Source: Geobacter sp. (GTDB taxonomy: Bacteria > Desulfobacterota > Desulfuromonadia > Geobacterales > Geobacteraceae). From it: a stretch of 64,000 nt of DNA. Under the pieces are notes generated by a model. The model was given only the letters and a program-made list of their open reading frames with translations, was not told where the DNA came from and ran no database searches. The position numbers and the translations under genes are program-made. Positions 1-7,617 of the stretch are shown piece after piece. The stretch is taken from NCBI GenBank assembly GCA_003574885.1, contig PJFC01000002.1:1-64000 (forward strand). The letters run 5' to 3'. The first letter of the stretch is position 1. Each line of letters opens with the position of its first letter.

Positions 1-2
1 AG

Positions 3-3000
3 TGCTACGACTGTCACAACTCCCACGGCTCCAGCGTGGCGGGGATCACCAGCCGCTACTCCAGCGCCACGGGTAACAAGCGGGGCGGGCTGCTGAAGGA
101 GATCGTCAACGGTGTGGGTGGCTATGCCACCACCTACAAGCCCCAGGCGGGGGGGAGCGCAGCGGACAGGAATGTACGCAATCCCGGCGCCAGCATCTGT
201 CTGGACTGCCACCTCAACCAGACGGCAACCAGCACCCCCTGGGGATACGGCTCCACCTACGGAGCGACCCAGGCCATCCTCGGCTACTGGGATGCGCCGA
301 GATACAAGGATTACAGCACCTCCGGCGCCGAACAGAGATTTTCCTTCAAGAAGAAGAACCCCGTGATGGGTGGCCACTTCGGAGCCTCGTCCCCCCTGTC
401 CAGCACCCCCATGTCATCCATCGACGGACTCTGCACCCCCTGTCACGACCCCCACGGGGTAAGCCCGACCTTGGGTGCCGACCAGCAGTATGCAGTGCCA
501 CTTCTGAAGGGAACCTGGCTTACCTCCCCTTACAAGGAGGATACGGCACCGGCGAACAATACCAACTTCACCAACCGCAAGGATATTGACCGCGAAGGGG
601 TGCCGTACAATATCGACCAGAATACCTTCGGGTCAAATATCAAGGATACGGTCACGGGTATCAGCCAGACGGAGAGCCAGTCGGAAGGGCTGTGTCTCGG
701 TTGTCATTCGAAAGAGAGCCTGACCGATGGCGTGACCCACACCTGGAAGAGCAAGAACCGGATTCACGAATCGGTCAAGGGGTGGAAAACCGCTAACGGG
801 ACGATACAGCATAATTATTCCTGCTCCAAGTGCCACTCCCCCCATAACAATTCATCTCTACCCAAGCTGATGGTGACCAACTGTCTCGACAGCAAGCACA
901 AGGGGCGTACCGGCAACAATCCTACGCCGGTTCTGGCGGACAATGGTTGGAAAACATATGGTGGTGCTTGCAGCGGTGCCGCCGCCGAATTCGGCGCCGT
1001 CGACAGCGCCACGCGCTGGTGTTTGAGTCGTGCGGGTTCGCTGGCATTCGGAGGTTCAGGTTCCGGTCGCTTCCCAGGTAGCTGGGGGGGGGACAAGCCG
1101 GGGTTCCAGGGGTACGGGATAGCCTGTCACGAAGGGAACAGCAGTGACCAGCAATGGAACGAGCTCACCCCATGGGCTGTCAACCCGCCCGCTCCACCTG
1201 TCCCTCCGGTGCTTGGGCAACCTGGCTCACTTTCTTCGACCTCTGTGCGGTGGAACTATGCCGATACGGCCAATGACTATGACGGATACCATCTGCATGA
1301 CAGCGGCAATACCCTCAAAGTTAGCAACGTTAATGCAAAAAGCACATATATAGACGAGACGGGATTGGCCGCAAACACCAGGTACACACGTCATCTCCAC
1401 GCCTATAACGCCCTGGGAGACAGTTTACCCAGTGGGGATGTCAGCATCTATACCTGGCCGACATACCCGAACGTGTCATCCGACACTTACTTGCACAGTA
1501 CGCCGGATTTCACCTTTACCAATACTGCCGGCTTCGGGCCAGGGGGTGTGGACCATTATCGTTACGCCTGGACGCAGAACGCCTCCTACACGTTCACTGA
1601 CAACGAAACTATCTGGGACAGCGGCACCCTGACCACTACCGCCACGGCCGATGGCATTTGGTATCTGTATCTCAAGTCGTACAACGGAGACAACGTCAGT
1701 GGCAATTATTCGCTCTGGAGTAATTTTAATAAATATGACAGTACCGCGCCGACGGTGTCTGCTCCAATTCCTGCAGACGGAGGGACCGGAGCGATCACCA
1801 ATCCTCTGATCTTCACCATTTCCGATGCGGTCTCAGGCATTAACTGGGCGTCGATAACTGTTCAGATCAGCGGCAACTTGGGGTATGCGAAGAACTATAC
1901 AGCTGCCGATACAACCATCGTCACCAAGACAGGTTCTGATGCAAGCTATGTTGTAACAGTAAAACCGGATGCTCCCTACGGCAACAACGAGGTCATAACG
2001 TGGAGGTTCAGCGTAAAGGATGCGGTCGGACATGAACTTGTTTCGCCGGCCTGGACCTTTACCGCGTCTGATACCGTCGTGGCCCCCCCCACACTGGTGA
2101 GTGCTTCATCCACCTATTACAGTTGGATGCGGTGGTCTTTTGTCGACAATTCCGACAATGAAACCGGGTTCAGACTGCATGATCCGGACCATGTTGTTAA
2201 AGGCACGACTACCTCCACCTATTTCGATGAATACGGACTGACAGCCAATACACAGTACACACGGCATGTGCACGCCTATAACGCAAATGGAGAGAGTGGG
2301 CCAAGCCAGTCTCTCAGCAGATACACCCTGGCTCTCCCTCCGGACGTTACCTCTGACAAGGCTGTTTCCACGTGGGGGAATGCGCCCATAACCTTTACCA
2401 ACAGTTTGGGTTTTGGCGCGGGCACGGTGGAGTATTACCGCTACCTTTGGGGCCAGGAACCTTTCCCATCCTATTGGGGCAACACGCCGGCGTGGGGGAG
2501 CGGCCAACTGACACTAACACCCGCCTCCGAAGGAAACTGGTATCTGCATGTCTGGTCTTACAACAAGGATGATGTGCCATCTCAGTATTCGTGGCAAAAA
2601 CTCTATGGCCCCTATTTTTATGACGTCACCCCTCCCACAGGACTGGCATTTGCGTCTCCGGCGAATGGGGCAGCCGATCTGGCGGTCACTACAGTGCTCA
2701 GTTCGACTGTTGCCATGGACTCCGTCAGCGGGTCGGTGCAGTATCTCTTCCAGATAGCCAAAGATAGTGGATTCACCACTGGCCTAGAGAGCAGCGACTG
2801 GCAGACAGGTACGAGTTACGCGCCTCTTCTCGAAGCCGGAACAACCTATTACTGGCGTGTCAAGGCCAGGGACAAGGCGCTCAATGAAACCCCCTACACC
2901 GCACCTGCACGCTCGTTCACCACATTGAACGTTCCGGTCTCCAGGGCCACCTGGACGACCAAGGGGGATTTTGAAAACAATGCCTCGACAACAGGTACGC

Positions 3001-4526
3001 CAACCACCAGGAGCGAGGTCTTTGTATCAGGCACCAACCAGACAGACGATGCCGGCATTACTCTGTCTCAGTCTTCACATAAATGGAGAAACCCGACAGT
3101 TGCCGCCGGATATAATCATGCACTGGCGGTGAAACCGGACGGGTCTGTCTGGGCCTGGGGATATAACTACTATGGGCAACTGGGGGATGGGACAAGCGGT
3201 AATAGCGCAGAAAAACCGACACCAGTGCAAGTTTCGGGACTGGGTGCCGGTTCCGGAGTAATATCGGTAGTGGCGACATATGATAGTTCATTGGCATTAA
3301 AGTCCGATGGGTCTGTACTTGCCTGGGGACATAATAATTTCGGCCAACTTGGAGATGGTACCAAAGTGGACAAGCCAACTCCAGTGACAGTAACGGGGTT
3401 GGGTGCCGGTTCGGGTGTTATTGCAATAGCGGCAGGGAGACAACACTTTCTGGCCTTGAAATCAGATGGCACTGTCTGGGCTTGGGGGGATAATGCCTAT
3501 TATCAGCTTGGCGATGGTACAGGCACCCAAAAATCCGTGCCCGTGAGAGTGTCAGGACTGACGGGGGGTGTTGCCATAGTCGCCGGCGGACTCCATTCCT
3601 TTGCAGTAAAGGCCGATGGCTCTGTGTGGGCCTGGGGCTACAATGGCTACGGTGAGTTGGGGGATGGTTCCCACTCATCTGCATCTTCTCCTGTGCAGGT
3701 TTCAACCATGGGCCCCGGGTCAGGTGTTATTGCCCTTGCCGGCGGATATTCCCATAGCCTGGCTGTAAAGGTTGACGGCACTGTGTGGGCGTGGGGATAC
3801 AATTATTACGGCCAGCTTGGTGATGGTTCTTATGGTCCAGGAAGCGACAAAAATTCTCCTGTCCAGGTAATAGCGCCTGGCTCCGGAGCGAGCGCTGTAG
3901 CTGCGGCAAGGCACAGCTCTTTGCTATTAAAAGACGATGGTTCTGTTTGGGCCTGGGGGGAGAATAGTTCGGGGCAACTGGGGGACACTACGACAACCCT
4001 AAGGACAACCCCTGTGCCGGTGTCAGGCCTGGGGGCAAATTCGGGTGTAATTGCGGTGAGTGCAGGAGAGTCGATTTTCCAATCCTTAGAGGCTGATGGA
4101 ACGCTTTCTGCCTGGGGATATAGCCTGTTTGGTGTGATCGTCGGTGGTGTAAACGGGGCAAATAGTGCCCCAATCCCCAATTCTGCGATCTCCGGCATCC
4201 AGAGCCCCTTTGCATACAATTCTCTGTATCTGAGCCCCGGAACGGTCACCGGGTTCAAGCTGAATGCCGGCTTCAGCGCCACCTGGGGGGGCGTGTACTG
4301 GAATGGCAGCACACTTCTCCCTGATACGACGATCAAGTACAGAACAAGGGGGGCAGATACTGAAGCGGGCCTGGACAGCGCCGCATGGTCCGATTATTAC
4401 CTCACTTCACGTTCCGGTATCACCACGGCAACTTCACAATGGCTGGAGGTGGAATTGACACTGCAATCCGGCAATCCGTATTCCACGCCGGTGCTTGCCG
4501 ACTTTGCGGTAACCTATTTCCCCTGA
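3..4526 (+). CDS. Multiheme c-type cytochrome with Fn3-like and RCC1 propeller domains (5' end outside window)
   Basis: The reading frame is open to the left edge and already encodes a CXXCH haem motif at 3-17, so the gene starts upstream of the window. Further intact CXXCH motifs lie at 198-212, 432-446, 693-707 and 822-836, giving five visible covalent haem sites. From about 1180 to 2930 the protein is built of Fn3/Ig-like beta-sandwich modules, and from about 3090 to 4150 of seven RCC1-type repeats (AWG...GQLGDG). A last beta-rich domain ends in YFP. No membrane segment is seen in this part. Haem motifs plus extracellular adhesion-type modules suggest a secreted or outer-surface electron-transfer protein; the electron partner is unknown. 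An ATG-like start at 36 would cut off the first haem motif and is not used here. Confidence 0.85.
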   Translation, partial: CYDCHNSHGSSVAGITSRYSSATGNKRGGLLKEIVNGVGGYATTYKPQAGGSAADRNVRNPGASICLDCHLNQTATSTPWGYGSTYGATQAILGYWDAPRYKDYSTSGAEQRFSFKKKNPVMGGHFGASSPLSSTPMSSIDGLCTPCHDPHGVSPTLGADQQYAVPLLKGTWLTSPYKEDTAPANNTNFTNRKDIDREGVPYNIDQNTFGSNIKDTVTGISQTESQSEGLCLGCHSKESLTDGVTHTWKSKNRIHESVKGWKTANGTIQHNYSCSKCHSPHNNSSLPKLMVTNCLDSKHKGRTGNNPTPVLADNGWKTYGGACSGAAAEFGAVDSATRWCLSRAGSLAFGGSGSGRFPGSWGGDKPGFQGYGIACHEGNSSDQQWNELTPWAVNPPAPPVPPVLGQPGSLSSTSVRWNYADTANDYDGYHLHDSGNTLKVSNVNAKSTYIDETGLAANTRYTRHLHAYNALGDSLPSGDVSIYTWPTYPNVSSDTYLHSTPDFTFTNTAGFGPGGVDHYRYAWTQNASYTFTDNETIWDSGTLTTTATADGIWYLYLKSYNGDNVSGNYSLWSNFNKYDSTAPTVSAPIPADGGTGAITNPLIFTISDAVSGINWASITVQISGNLGYAKNYTAADTTIVTKTGSDASYVVTVKPDAPYGNNEVITWRFSVKDAVGHELVSPAWTFTASDTVVAPPTLVSASSTYYSWMRWSFVDNSDNETGFRLHDPDHVVKGTTTSTYFDEYGLTANTQYTRHVHAYNANGESGPSQSLSRYTLALPPDVTSDKAVSTWGNAPITFTNSLGFGAGTVEYYRYLWGQEPFPSYWGNTPAWGSGQLTLTPASEGNWYLHVWSYNKDDVPSQYSWQKLYGPYFYDVTPPTGLAFASPANGAADLAVTTVLSSTVAMDSVSGSVQYLFQIAKDSGFTTGLESSDWQTGTSYAPLLEAGTTYYWRVKARDKALNETPYTAPARSFTTLNVPVSRATWTTKGDFENNASTTGTPTTRSEVFVSGTNQTDDAGITLSQSSHKWRNPTVAAGYNHALAVKPDGSVWAWGYNYYGQLGDGTSGNSAEKPTPVQVSGLGAGSGVISVVATYDSSLALKSDGSVLAWGHNNFGQLGDGTKVDKPTPVTVTGLGAGSGVIAIAAGRQHFLALKSDGTVWAWGDNAYYQLGDGTGTQKSVPVRVSGLTGGVAIVAGGLHSFAVKADGSVWAWGYNGYGELGDGSHSSASSPVQVSTMGPGSGVIALAGGYSHSLAVKVDGTVWAWGYNYYGQLGDGSYGPGSDKNSPVQVIAPGSGASAVAAARHSSLLLKDDGSVWAWGENSSGQLGDTTTTLRTTPVPVSGLGANSGVIAVSAGESIFQSLEADGTLSAWGYSLFGVIVGGVNGANSAPIPNSAISGIQSPFAYNSLYLSPGTVTGFKLNAGFSATWGGVYWNGSTLLPDTTIKYRTRGADTEAGLDSAAWSDYYLTSRSGITTATSQWLEVELTLQSGNPYSTPVLADFAVTYFP
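1180..2640 (+). repeat. Duplicated two-domain Fn3-like module in the cytochrome
   Basis: The segment 1180-1760 (an Fn3-like domain with ANTRYTRHLHAYNA, followed by a domain with FTNTAGFGPGGVDHYRYAW) is matched by 2080-2640 (ANTQYTRHVHAYNA, then FTNSLGFGAGTVEYYRYLW). The two copies are separated by a different Ig-like domain. The similarity covers both domains in the same order, which indicates an internal tandem duplication rather than two unrelated Fn3 domains. Confidence 0.75.
3130..4140 (+). repeat. Seven RCC1-type repeats inside the cytochrome gene
   Basis: About every 155-165 bases the translation returns to a motif of the form (S/T)VWAWGxNxxGQLGDG. The copies begin near 3141, 3310, 3470, 3622, 3780, 3943 and 4107. 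The last copy has lost the GQLGDG half. Seven copies match the seven blades of an RCC1 beta-propeller, so the segment probably folds as one closed propeller. It is a protein-level repeat, not a CRISPR or mobile element. Confidence 0.85.
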
Positions 4527-4556
4527 TCGAGAACGGTAAACTTGAGGCCTTAAAGC

Positions 4557-4593
4557 AGAAAAGGCGACACCAAACGGTGCCGCCTTTTCTGTT
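4557..4593. terminator. Bidirectional intrinsic terminator between the cytochrome gene and wrbA
   Basis: Arms at 4557-4571 and 4576-4590 pair over 15 positions with a single A/C mismatch and a 4-base loop. The stem starts with AAAA and ends with TTTT, so U-tracts are produced on both strands. It sits between two convergent genes and can end both transcripts. Confidence 0.8.
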
Positions 4594-4610
4594 CTCAACT
4601 ACGGGCTGAT

Positions 4611-5228
4611 TTAGCCGACCAGTTTCTTAGCGATCTCTGCCACGTGTCTCCCCTGATAGCGGGCGATGGCAAGCTCGTTCTCGGACGGCTGGCGGGAGCC
4701 GTCGGCGGCCGCCAGGGTGGAGGCGCCGTAGGGTGTGCCGCCGGTGATCTCGGTCATGACGGTGAGCCGCTGCTCGGCGTAGGGGACCCCGACGATGATC
4801 ATGCCGTGGTGGAGGAGCGTAGAGTGGAAGCTGGTGATGGTGGTTTCCTGGCCGCCGTGCTGGGTGCCGGTGCTGGTGAAGACGCTTCCAATCTTGCCGA
4901 CCAGCGTTCCCTTCACCCAGAGCCCGCCCGTCTGGTCGAGGAAGTTGCGCATCTGGGCGGTCATATTGCCGAACCGGGTCGGGGTGCCGAAGATGATGGC
5001 GTCTGCCTCGGCCATCTGTGCTTGAACCGCAACAGGTATATGGGCGAAGGTTGCCCGGGCCGCCCAGGCGCCGCTCTTTTCAAGAGCCTCATCGGTCATC
5101 AGTTCCGCTACCTGGTAGATGCTCACGTCGGCCCCGTTTACTTCCCGCGCTCCGGCCGCAACCGCTTCGGCCATCTGGTAGATGTGCCCATACATGCTGT
5201 AGAATATAATCTGGATTTTTGGTGCCAT
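4611..5228 (-). CDS. wrbA: NAD(P)H:quinone oxidoreductase, WrbA flavodoxin-like family
   Basis: The 205-residue product has the WrbA signature set: an FMN phosphate-binding start ([15 protein letters not shown]), the PTRFGNM motif, GGQETT and the C-terminal GGTPYGAST segment. The family is a tetrameric FMN enzyme of the cytoplasm that reduces quinones by two electrons, which avoids semiquinone and superoxide formation. The ATG at 5226-5228 is chosen because AAAGGAGA lies 7 bases upstream; an in-frame upstream extension to 5300 has no support. The gene is monocistronic, ends against a bidirectional terminator and has its own promoter and operator candidate. Confidence 0.93.
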   Translation of the reverse strand: MAPKIQIIFYSMYGHIYQMAEAVAAGAREVNGADVSIYQVAELMTDEALEKSGAWAARATFAHIPVAVQAQMAEADAIIFGTPTRFGNMTAQMRNFLDQTGGLWVKGTLVGKIGSVFTSTGTQHGGQETTITSFHSTLLHHGMIIVGVPYAEQRLTVMTEITGGTPYGASTLAAADGSRQPSENELAIARYQGRHVAEIAKKLVG

Positions 5229-5255
5229 GTGAGTTCTCCTTTTAAATGGTGGGTG

Positions 5256-5269
5256 CGACCAGTTGGTCG
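5256..5269. promoter_or_regulatory. Palindromic operator candidate in the wrbA leader
   Basis: Arms CGACCA (5256-5261) and TGGTCG (5264-5269) form a perfect inverted repeat around a 2-base centre. It lies about 10-24 bases downstream of the predicted wrbA transcription start and ahead of the ribosome binding site. The GACCAnnTGGTC form is typical of TetR-type operators; the regulator is not encoded in this window, so its identity is open. Confidence 0.5.
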
Positions 5270-5285
5270 GTTGAGCGACTGTAAG

Positions 5286-5313
5286 ATAATACCGCCGCAC
5301 GGGCCTTCGTCAA
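5286..5313 (-). promoter_or_regulatory. Predicted sigma-70 promoter of wrbA
   Basis: Read on the minus strand, TTGACG (5313-5308) and TATTAT (5291-5286) are separated by 16 bases. The start of transcription would fall near 5279, just upstream of the palindrome at 5256-5269 and about 50 bases before the wrbA ATG. Confidence 0.6.
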
Positions 5314-5380
5314 GGCGTGACAGGGATTGCTTGCGACACGGATGCTCGAAAGACACATGTCTTTTGGGTAGAAATAAGAT

Positions 5381-5409
5381 TTGTTTAATAATTGTGATAG
5401 GAGTATACT
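5381..5409 (+). promoter_or_regulatory. Predicted sigma-70 promoter of 6S RNA
   Basis: TTGTTT (5381-5386) and TATACT (5404-5409) are separated by 17 bases. The predicted start near 5416 is about 20 bases ahead of the closing stem of the 6S RNA. Confidence 0.6.
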
Positions 5410-5415
5410 AAAAAC

Positions 5416-5613
5416 GTAAGAAGGTGTTCTTTGAAAAGTGCTCTGAGGTGCAGGTACCTGTCGTTTGAGCCGCTGTCGATAATCACGGCAAGGGGTGCCG
5501 GGTCCGGGCGTGGTGAGCAAGCCCTCTGCGGAGAAGGAAGCCTGAAGCGTCTTCCCGGCCAACACTGCACACAGGTCAGGAGTTCAAGGATTGTACGGCA
5601 TCTTGGAGCATAT
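5416..5613 (+). ncRNA. ssrS: 6S RNA
   Basis: 6S RNA mimics an open promoter and binds the sigma-70 RNA polymerase holoenzyme in stationary phase. The segment keeps the ordered landmarks of proteobacterial 6S RNA: CTCTGAGGTG at the 5' side, TGAGCCG, GTGGTGAGCA, GAAGCCT, GTTCAAGG and CGGCATCTTGGAG at the 3' side. The terminal arms 5439-5451 and 5598-5610 pair over 13 bases with G-U wobbles, forming the expected closing stem. No protein reading frame here has family features. The 5' end is inferred from the promoter and the 3' end from the stem, so both may be off by about 10 bases. Confidence 0.85.
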
Positions 5614-5623
5614 TCAGCTGGAA

Positions 5624-5802
5624 TTGGCGCTGCGTGGGACAACGCGGATTGCGTAGTGTGACATCCGCCAGGCGCGTAACAACCGCTTGAAAAAGGGGCA
5701 ACTGCTGGTAACCCGGTGCAAACGGCCTGAGCGGGGCGTGTGCATTGGAACCGGAGAAGTTGCCACCGACGGATTGGCATAAAGAGCCCCTGTCAGCGCC
5801 AA
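5624..5802 (+). ncRNA. Candidate structured RNA of unknown class downstream of 6S RNA
   Basis: A perfect 9-bp closing stem (TTGGCGCTG at 5624-5632 with CAGCGCCAA at 5794-5802) encloses about 160 bases. Inside are further complementary arms: GCGGAT 5644-5649 with ATCCGC 5663-5668, CCGCT 5683-5687 with AGCGG 5720-5724, and GGGGC 5723-5727 with GCCCC 5786-5790 (the last two compete for two bases). A terminator follows at 5816. There is no convincing reading frame. It begins about 10 bases after the 6S stem, so it may share the 6S transcript. I do not recognise the class; a group II intron fragment, riboswitch or novel small RNA are all possible. Confidence 0.45.
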
Positions 5803-5815
5803 GCTTTTAAAGAAA

Positions 5816-5852
5816 GAGCCTCGGAAATGATTCCGGGGCTCTCCTCATTTTT
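5816..5852 (+). terminator. Intrinsic terminator ending the small-RNA region
   Basis: Arms 5816-5826 and 5831-5841 pair over 11 bases with one wobble around ATGA, followed by a T-rich tail (TCCTCATTTTTA). No protein gene precedes it on this strand, so it most likely ends the 6S and downstream RNA transcript. From 5853 to 5966 nothing else is visible. Confidence 0.7.
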
Positions 5853-5966
5853 ATCCCACGTATGCCTGTTGCCGAAGGTCCATTTTCTTCGGTCCCCTGG
5901 TTACCGGTTCCTGATTTCCCTGGTGACGATGATGCATTGACAGTCGTTCGCTCCCCCCCTTTTTAC

Positions 5967-5996
5967 TTGACTTAACGCCCCTGTTTACGCTAATTT
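5967..5996 (+). promoter_or_regulatory. Predicted sigma-70 promoter of lysS
   Basis: TTGACT (5967-5972) and TAATTT (5991-5996) are separated by 18 bases. Transcription would start near 6003, within the inverted repeat that follows, about 48 bases before the lysS ATG. Confidence 0.6.
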
Positions 5997-6015
5997 GCCA
6001 GTTTGTTAAACTGGC
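5997..6015. promoter_or_regulatory. Perfect inverted repeat at the lysS transcription start
   Basis: GCCAGTTT (5997-6004) and AAACTGGC (6008-6015) form an 8-bp inverted repeat around GTT, directly after the -10 box. Its position over the start site fits a repressor operator. A hairpin at the 5' end of the mRNA is the alternative. Confidence 0.45.
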
Positions 6016-6050
6016 GGGAAAAGCGCAGAGACAAGGGGTAGAAACAGTCA

Positions 6051-7526
6051 ATGGAAGAGCTGAGTGAGCTGCTGTTGCAGCGGAGACGCAAACTGGATGC
6101 CATGTGGGAAGCGGGGATAAATCCATTCCCCAATGATTTTAAACCTACCCATACTTCCCGGGACCTGGCGGATGCCTACGGTCAGGTGACGGAAATCGAG
6201 GAAAATCCTGCGACCTTCACGGTGACCGGCCGGATTATCGCCCGTCGTTCCTTCGGCAAGGCGGCCTTCGTCCAGCTCCAGGACAGGAAGGGGCGAATGC
6301 AACTCTACGTGAAGAAGGACTCCGTTGGGGACGAGGCCTTTGAACGTTTTGAAACCTTCGATATAGGCGACATAGTCGGCGCTGTGGGTAAGCCGTTCCG
6401 CACCAAGACCGGCGAACTCTCCCTTCATGCGAGCGAGATCCGTCTCCTGACAAAATCGCTTCTTCCGTTGCCTGAGAAATTTCACGGTCTTACCGACGTG
6501 GAGACCCGCTACCGGCAGCGTTACGTAGACCTGATTGTCAACCCCGAGGTGCGTGATGTATTCTTCAAGCGCTCCCGGGTCATTACTCTTATCCGCGAAT
6601 TCATGACCGGCCGGGATTTCCTCGAGGTCGAAACGCCGATGATGCATCGGATACCCGGCGGCGCAACGGCCCGACCCTTCGTTACCCATCATAATGCCCT
6701 CGACATGGAGCTGTTCCTCCGCATCGCCCCCGAACTCTACCTGAAGCGGCTGGTCGTGGGGGGCTTCGAGCGGGTGTTCGAGATCAACCGCAATTTCCGC
6801 AATGAGGGGATCTCCGTCCGTCATAACCCTGAATTTACCATGATGGAATTCTATCAGGCTTATGCGACCTTCGAGGACCTGATGGATCTGACCGAGGAAC
6901 TGCTCTGCCATGTGACGCAGGAACTGCTCGGTACCCTCGAATTCACCTACCAGGGGATTGACATTAACTTCAACCGCCCCTGGAAAAGGCTGACGGTGAA
7001 GGAGGCGATCCTCGAGTACGGTGACATAGACGCAAAATCCCTGGAAGACCGCGATCTGGCTTATGCCTACGCCTGCAAGATCGGACTCGAGCTTCCCCAG
7101 GATATCGGCTATGGGAAGCTCGTTACCGAAATTTTCGAGGAGGTGGCGGAGAGCAAGCTTATCCAGCCGACCTTCATCACCGCCTATCCGACCGAGGTCT
7201 CACCCCTGTCGCGCAAGAACGACCAGGACCCGGATATTGTCGACCGTTTCGAGTTCTTCTGTGCAGGCCGGGAGATGGCAAATGCCTTTTCGGAGCTGAA
7301 CGACCCCATCGACCAGAAGGAGAGATTCCTCGCCCAAGTGGCAGCCAAGGAAAAGGGAGACGAGGAAGCCCACTACATGGATGAAGATTACATCAGGGCA
7401 CTCGAATACGGCCTTCCCCCCACCGCGGGAGAGGGGATCGGCATTGACCGGTTGGTGATGCTCCTGACCGATTCCCCCTCCATCAGGGACGTGATTCTTT
7501 TCCCCCAGCTCAAGAAGGAAAAGTGA
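6051..7526 (+). CDS. lysS: Lysyl-tRNA synthetase, class II
   Basis: Charges tRNA-Lys with lysine in the cytoplasm. The 491-residue length matches bacterial class II LysRS. An N-terminal OB-fold anticodon-binding domain covers about residues 55-135. Class II motif 2 is seen as [20 protein letters not shown] and motif 3 as [14 protein letters not shown] near the C-terminus, followed by the usual DVILFPQLK end. The ATG at 6051 is preceded by an AAGGGGT-type ribosome binding site. It is the first protein gene after its own promoter, and lolC follows after 91 bases. Confidence 0.96.
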   Translation: MEELSELLLQRRRKLDAMWEAGINPFPNDFKPTHTSRDLADAYGQVTEIEENPATFTVTGRIIARRSFGKAAFVQLQDRKGRMQLYVKKDSVGDEAFERFETFDIGDIVGAVGKPFRTKTGELSLHASEIRLLTKSLLPLPEKFHGLTDVETRYRQRYVDLIVNPEVRDVFFKRSRVITLIREFMTGRDFLEVETPMMHRIPGGATARPFVTHHNALDMELFLRIAPELYLKRLVVGGFERVFEINRNFRNEGISVRHNPEFTMMEFYQAYATFEDLMDLTEELLCHVTQELLGTLEFTYQGIDINFNRPWKRLTVKEAILEYGDIDAKSLEDRDLAYAYACKIGLELPQDIGYGKLVTEIFEEVAESKLIQPTFITAYPTEVSPLSRKNDQDPDIVDRFEFFCAGREMANAFSELNDPIDQKERFLAQVAAKEKGDEEAHYMDEDYIRALEYGLPPTAGEGIGIDRLVMLLTDSPSIRDVILFPQLKKEK

Positions 7527-7617
7527 GGAGTGTGAAAAGTAAAAAGTAAACAGTGAAAGGGCAGATAGCCTTTCAGTTTACTTTTCACCTTTCTCTTTTC
7601 ACCTTTCACAGGTATCT
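7527..7617. repeat. Intergenic GTGAAAAGTA-type simple repeat with inverted arms
   Basis: The lysS-lolC gap consists of GTGAAAAGTAAAAAGTAAAC-like units on the left and their complement on the right (GTTTACTTTTCACC). The arms can form a long A/T-rich hairpin just before lolC. Similar units recur at 23494-23520 and 54200-54240. Confidence 0.6.

Noticed and set aside
3130-4140. CRISPR-like periodic repeats
   Set aside because: The period is in frame, the units diverge at DNA level and encode RCC1 blades; no constant repeat/unique spacer pattern.
5431-5661. 76-codon open frame in the 6S region
   Set aside because: Covers the 6S RNA and has no plausible protein features; the RNA landmarks explain the sequence better.
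5624-5802. Group II intron 5' fragment or a known riboswitch
   Set aside because: A GTGTG start and GGTGCAAAC-like stretch hint at an intron, but no domain V or maturase is seen. Cobalamin, glycine, c-di-GMP and THF riboswitch cores were considered and do not fit.
6048-6911. 287-codon open frame on the minus strand opposite lysS
   Set aside because: It is a shadow of lysS codon bias; no family motif, and the plus-strand gene has full class II synthetase motifs.
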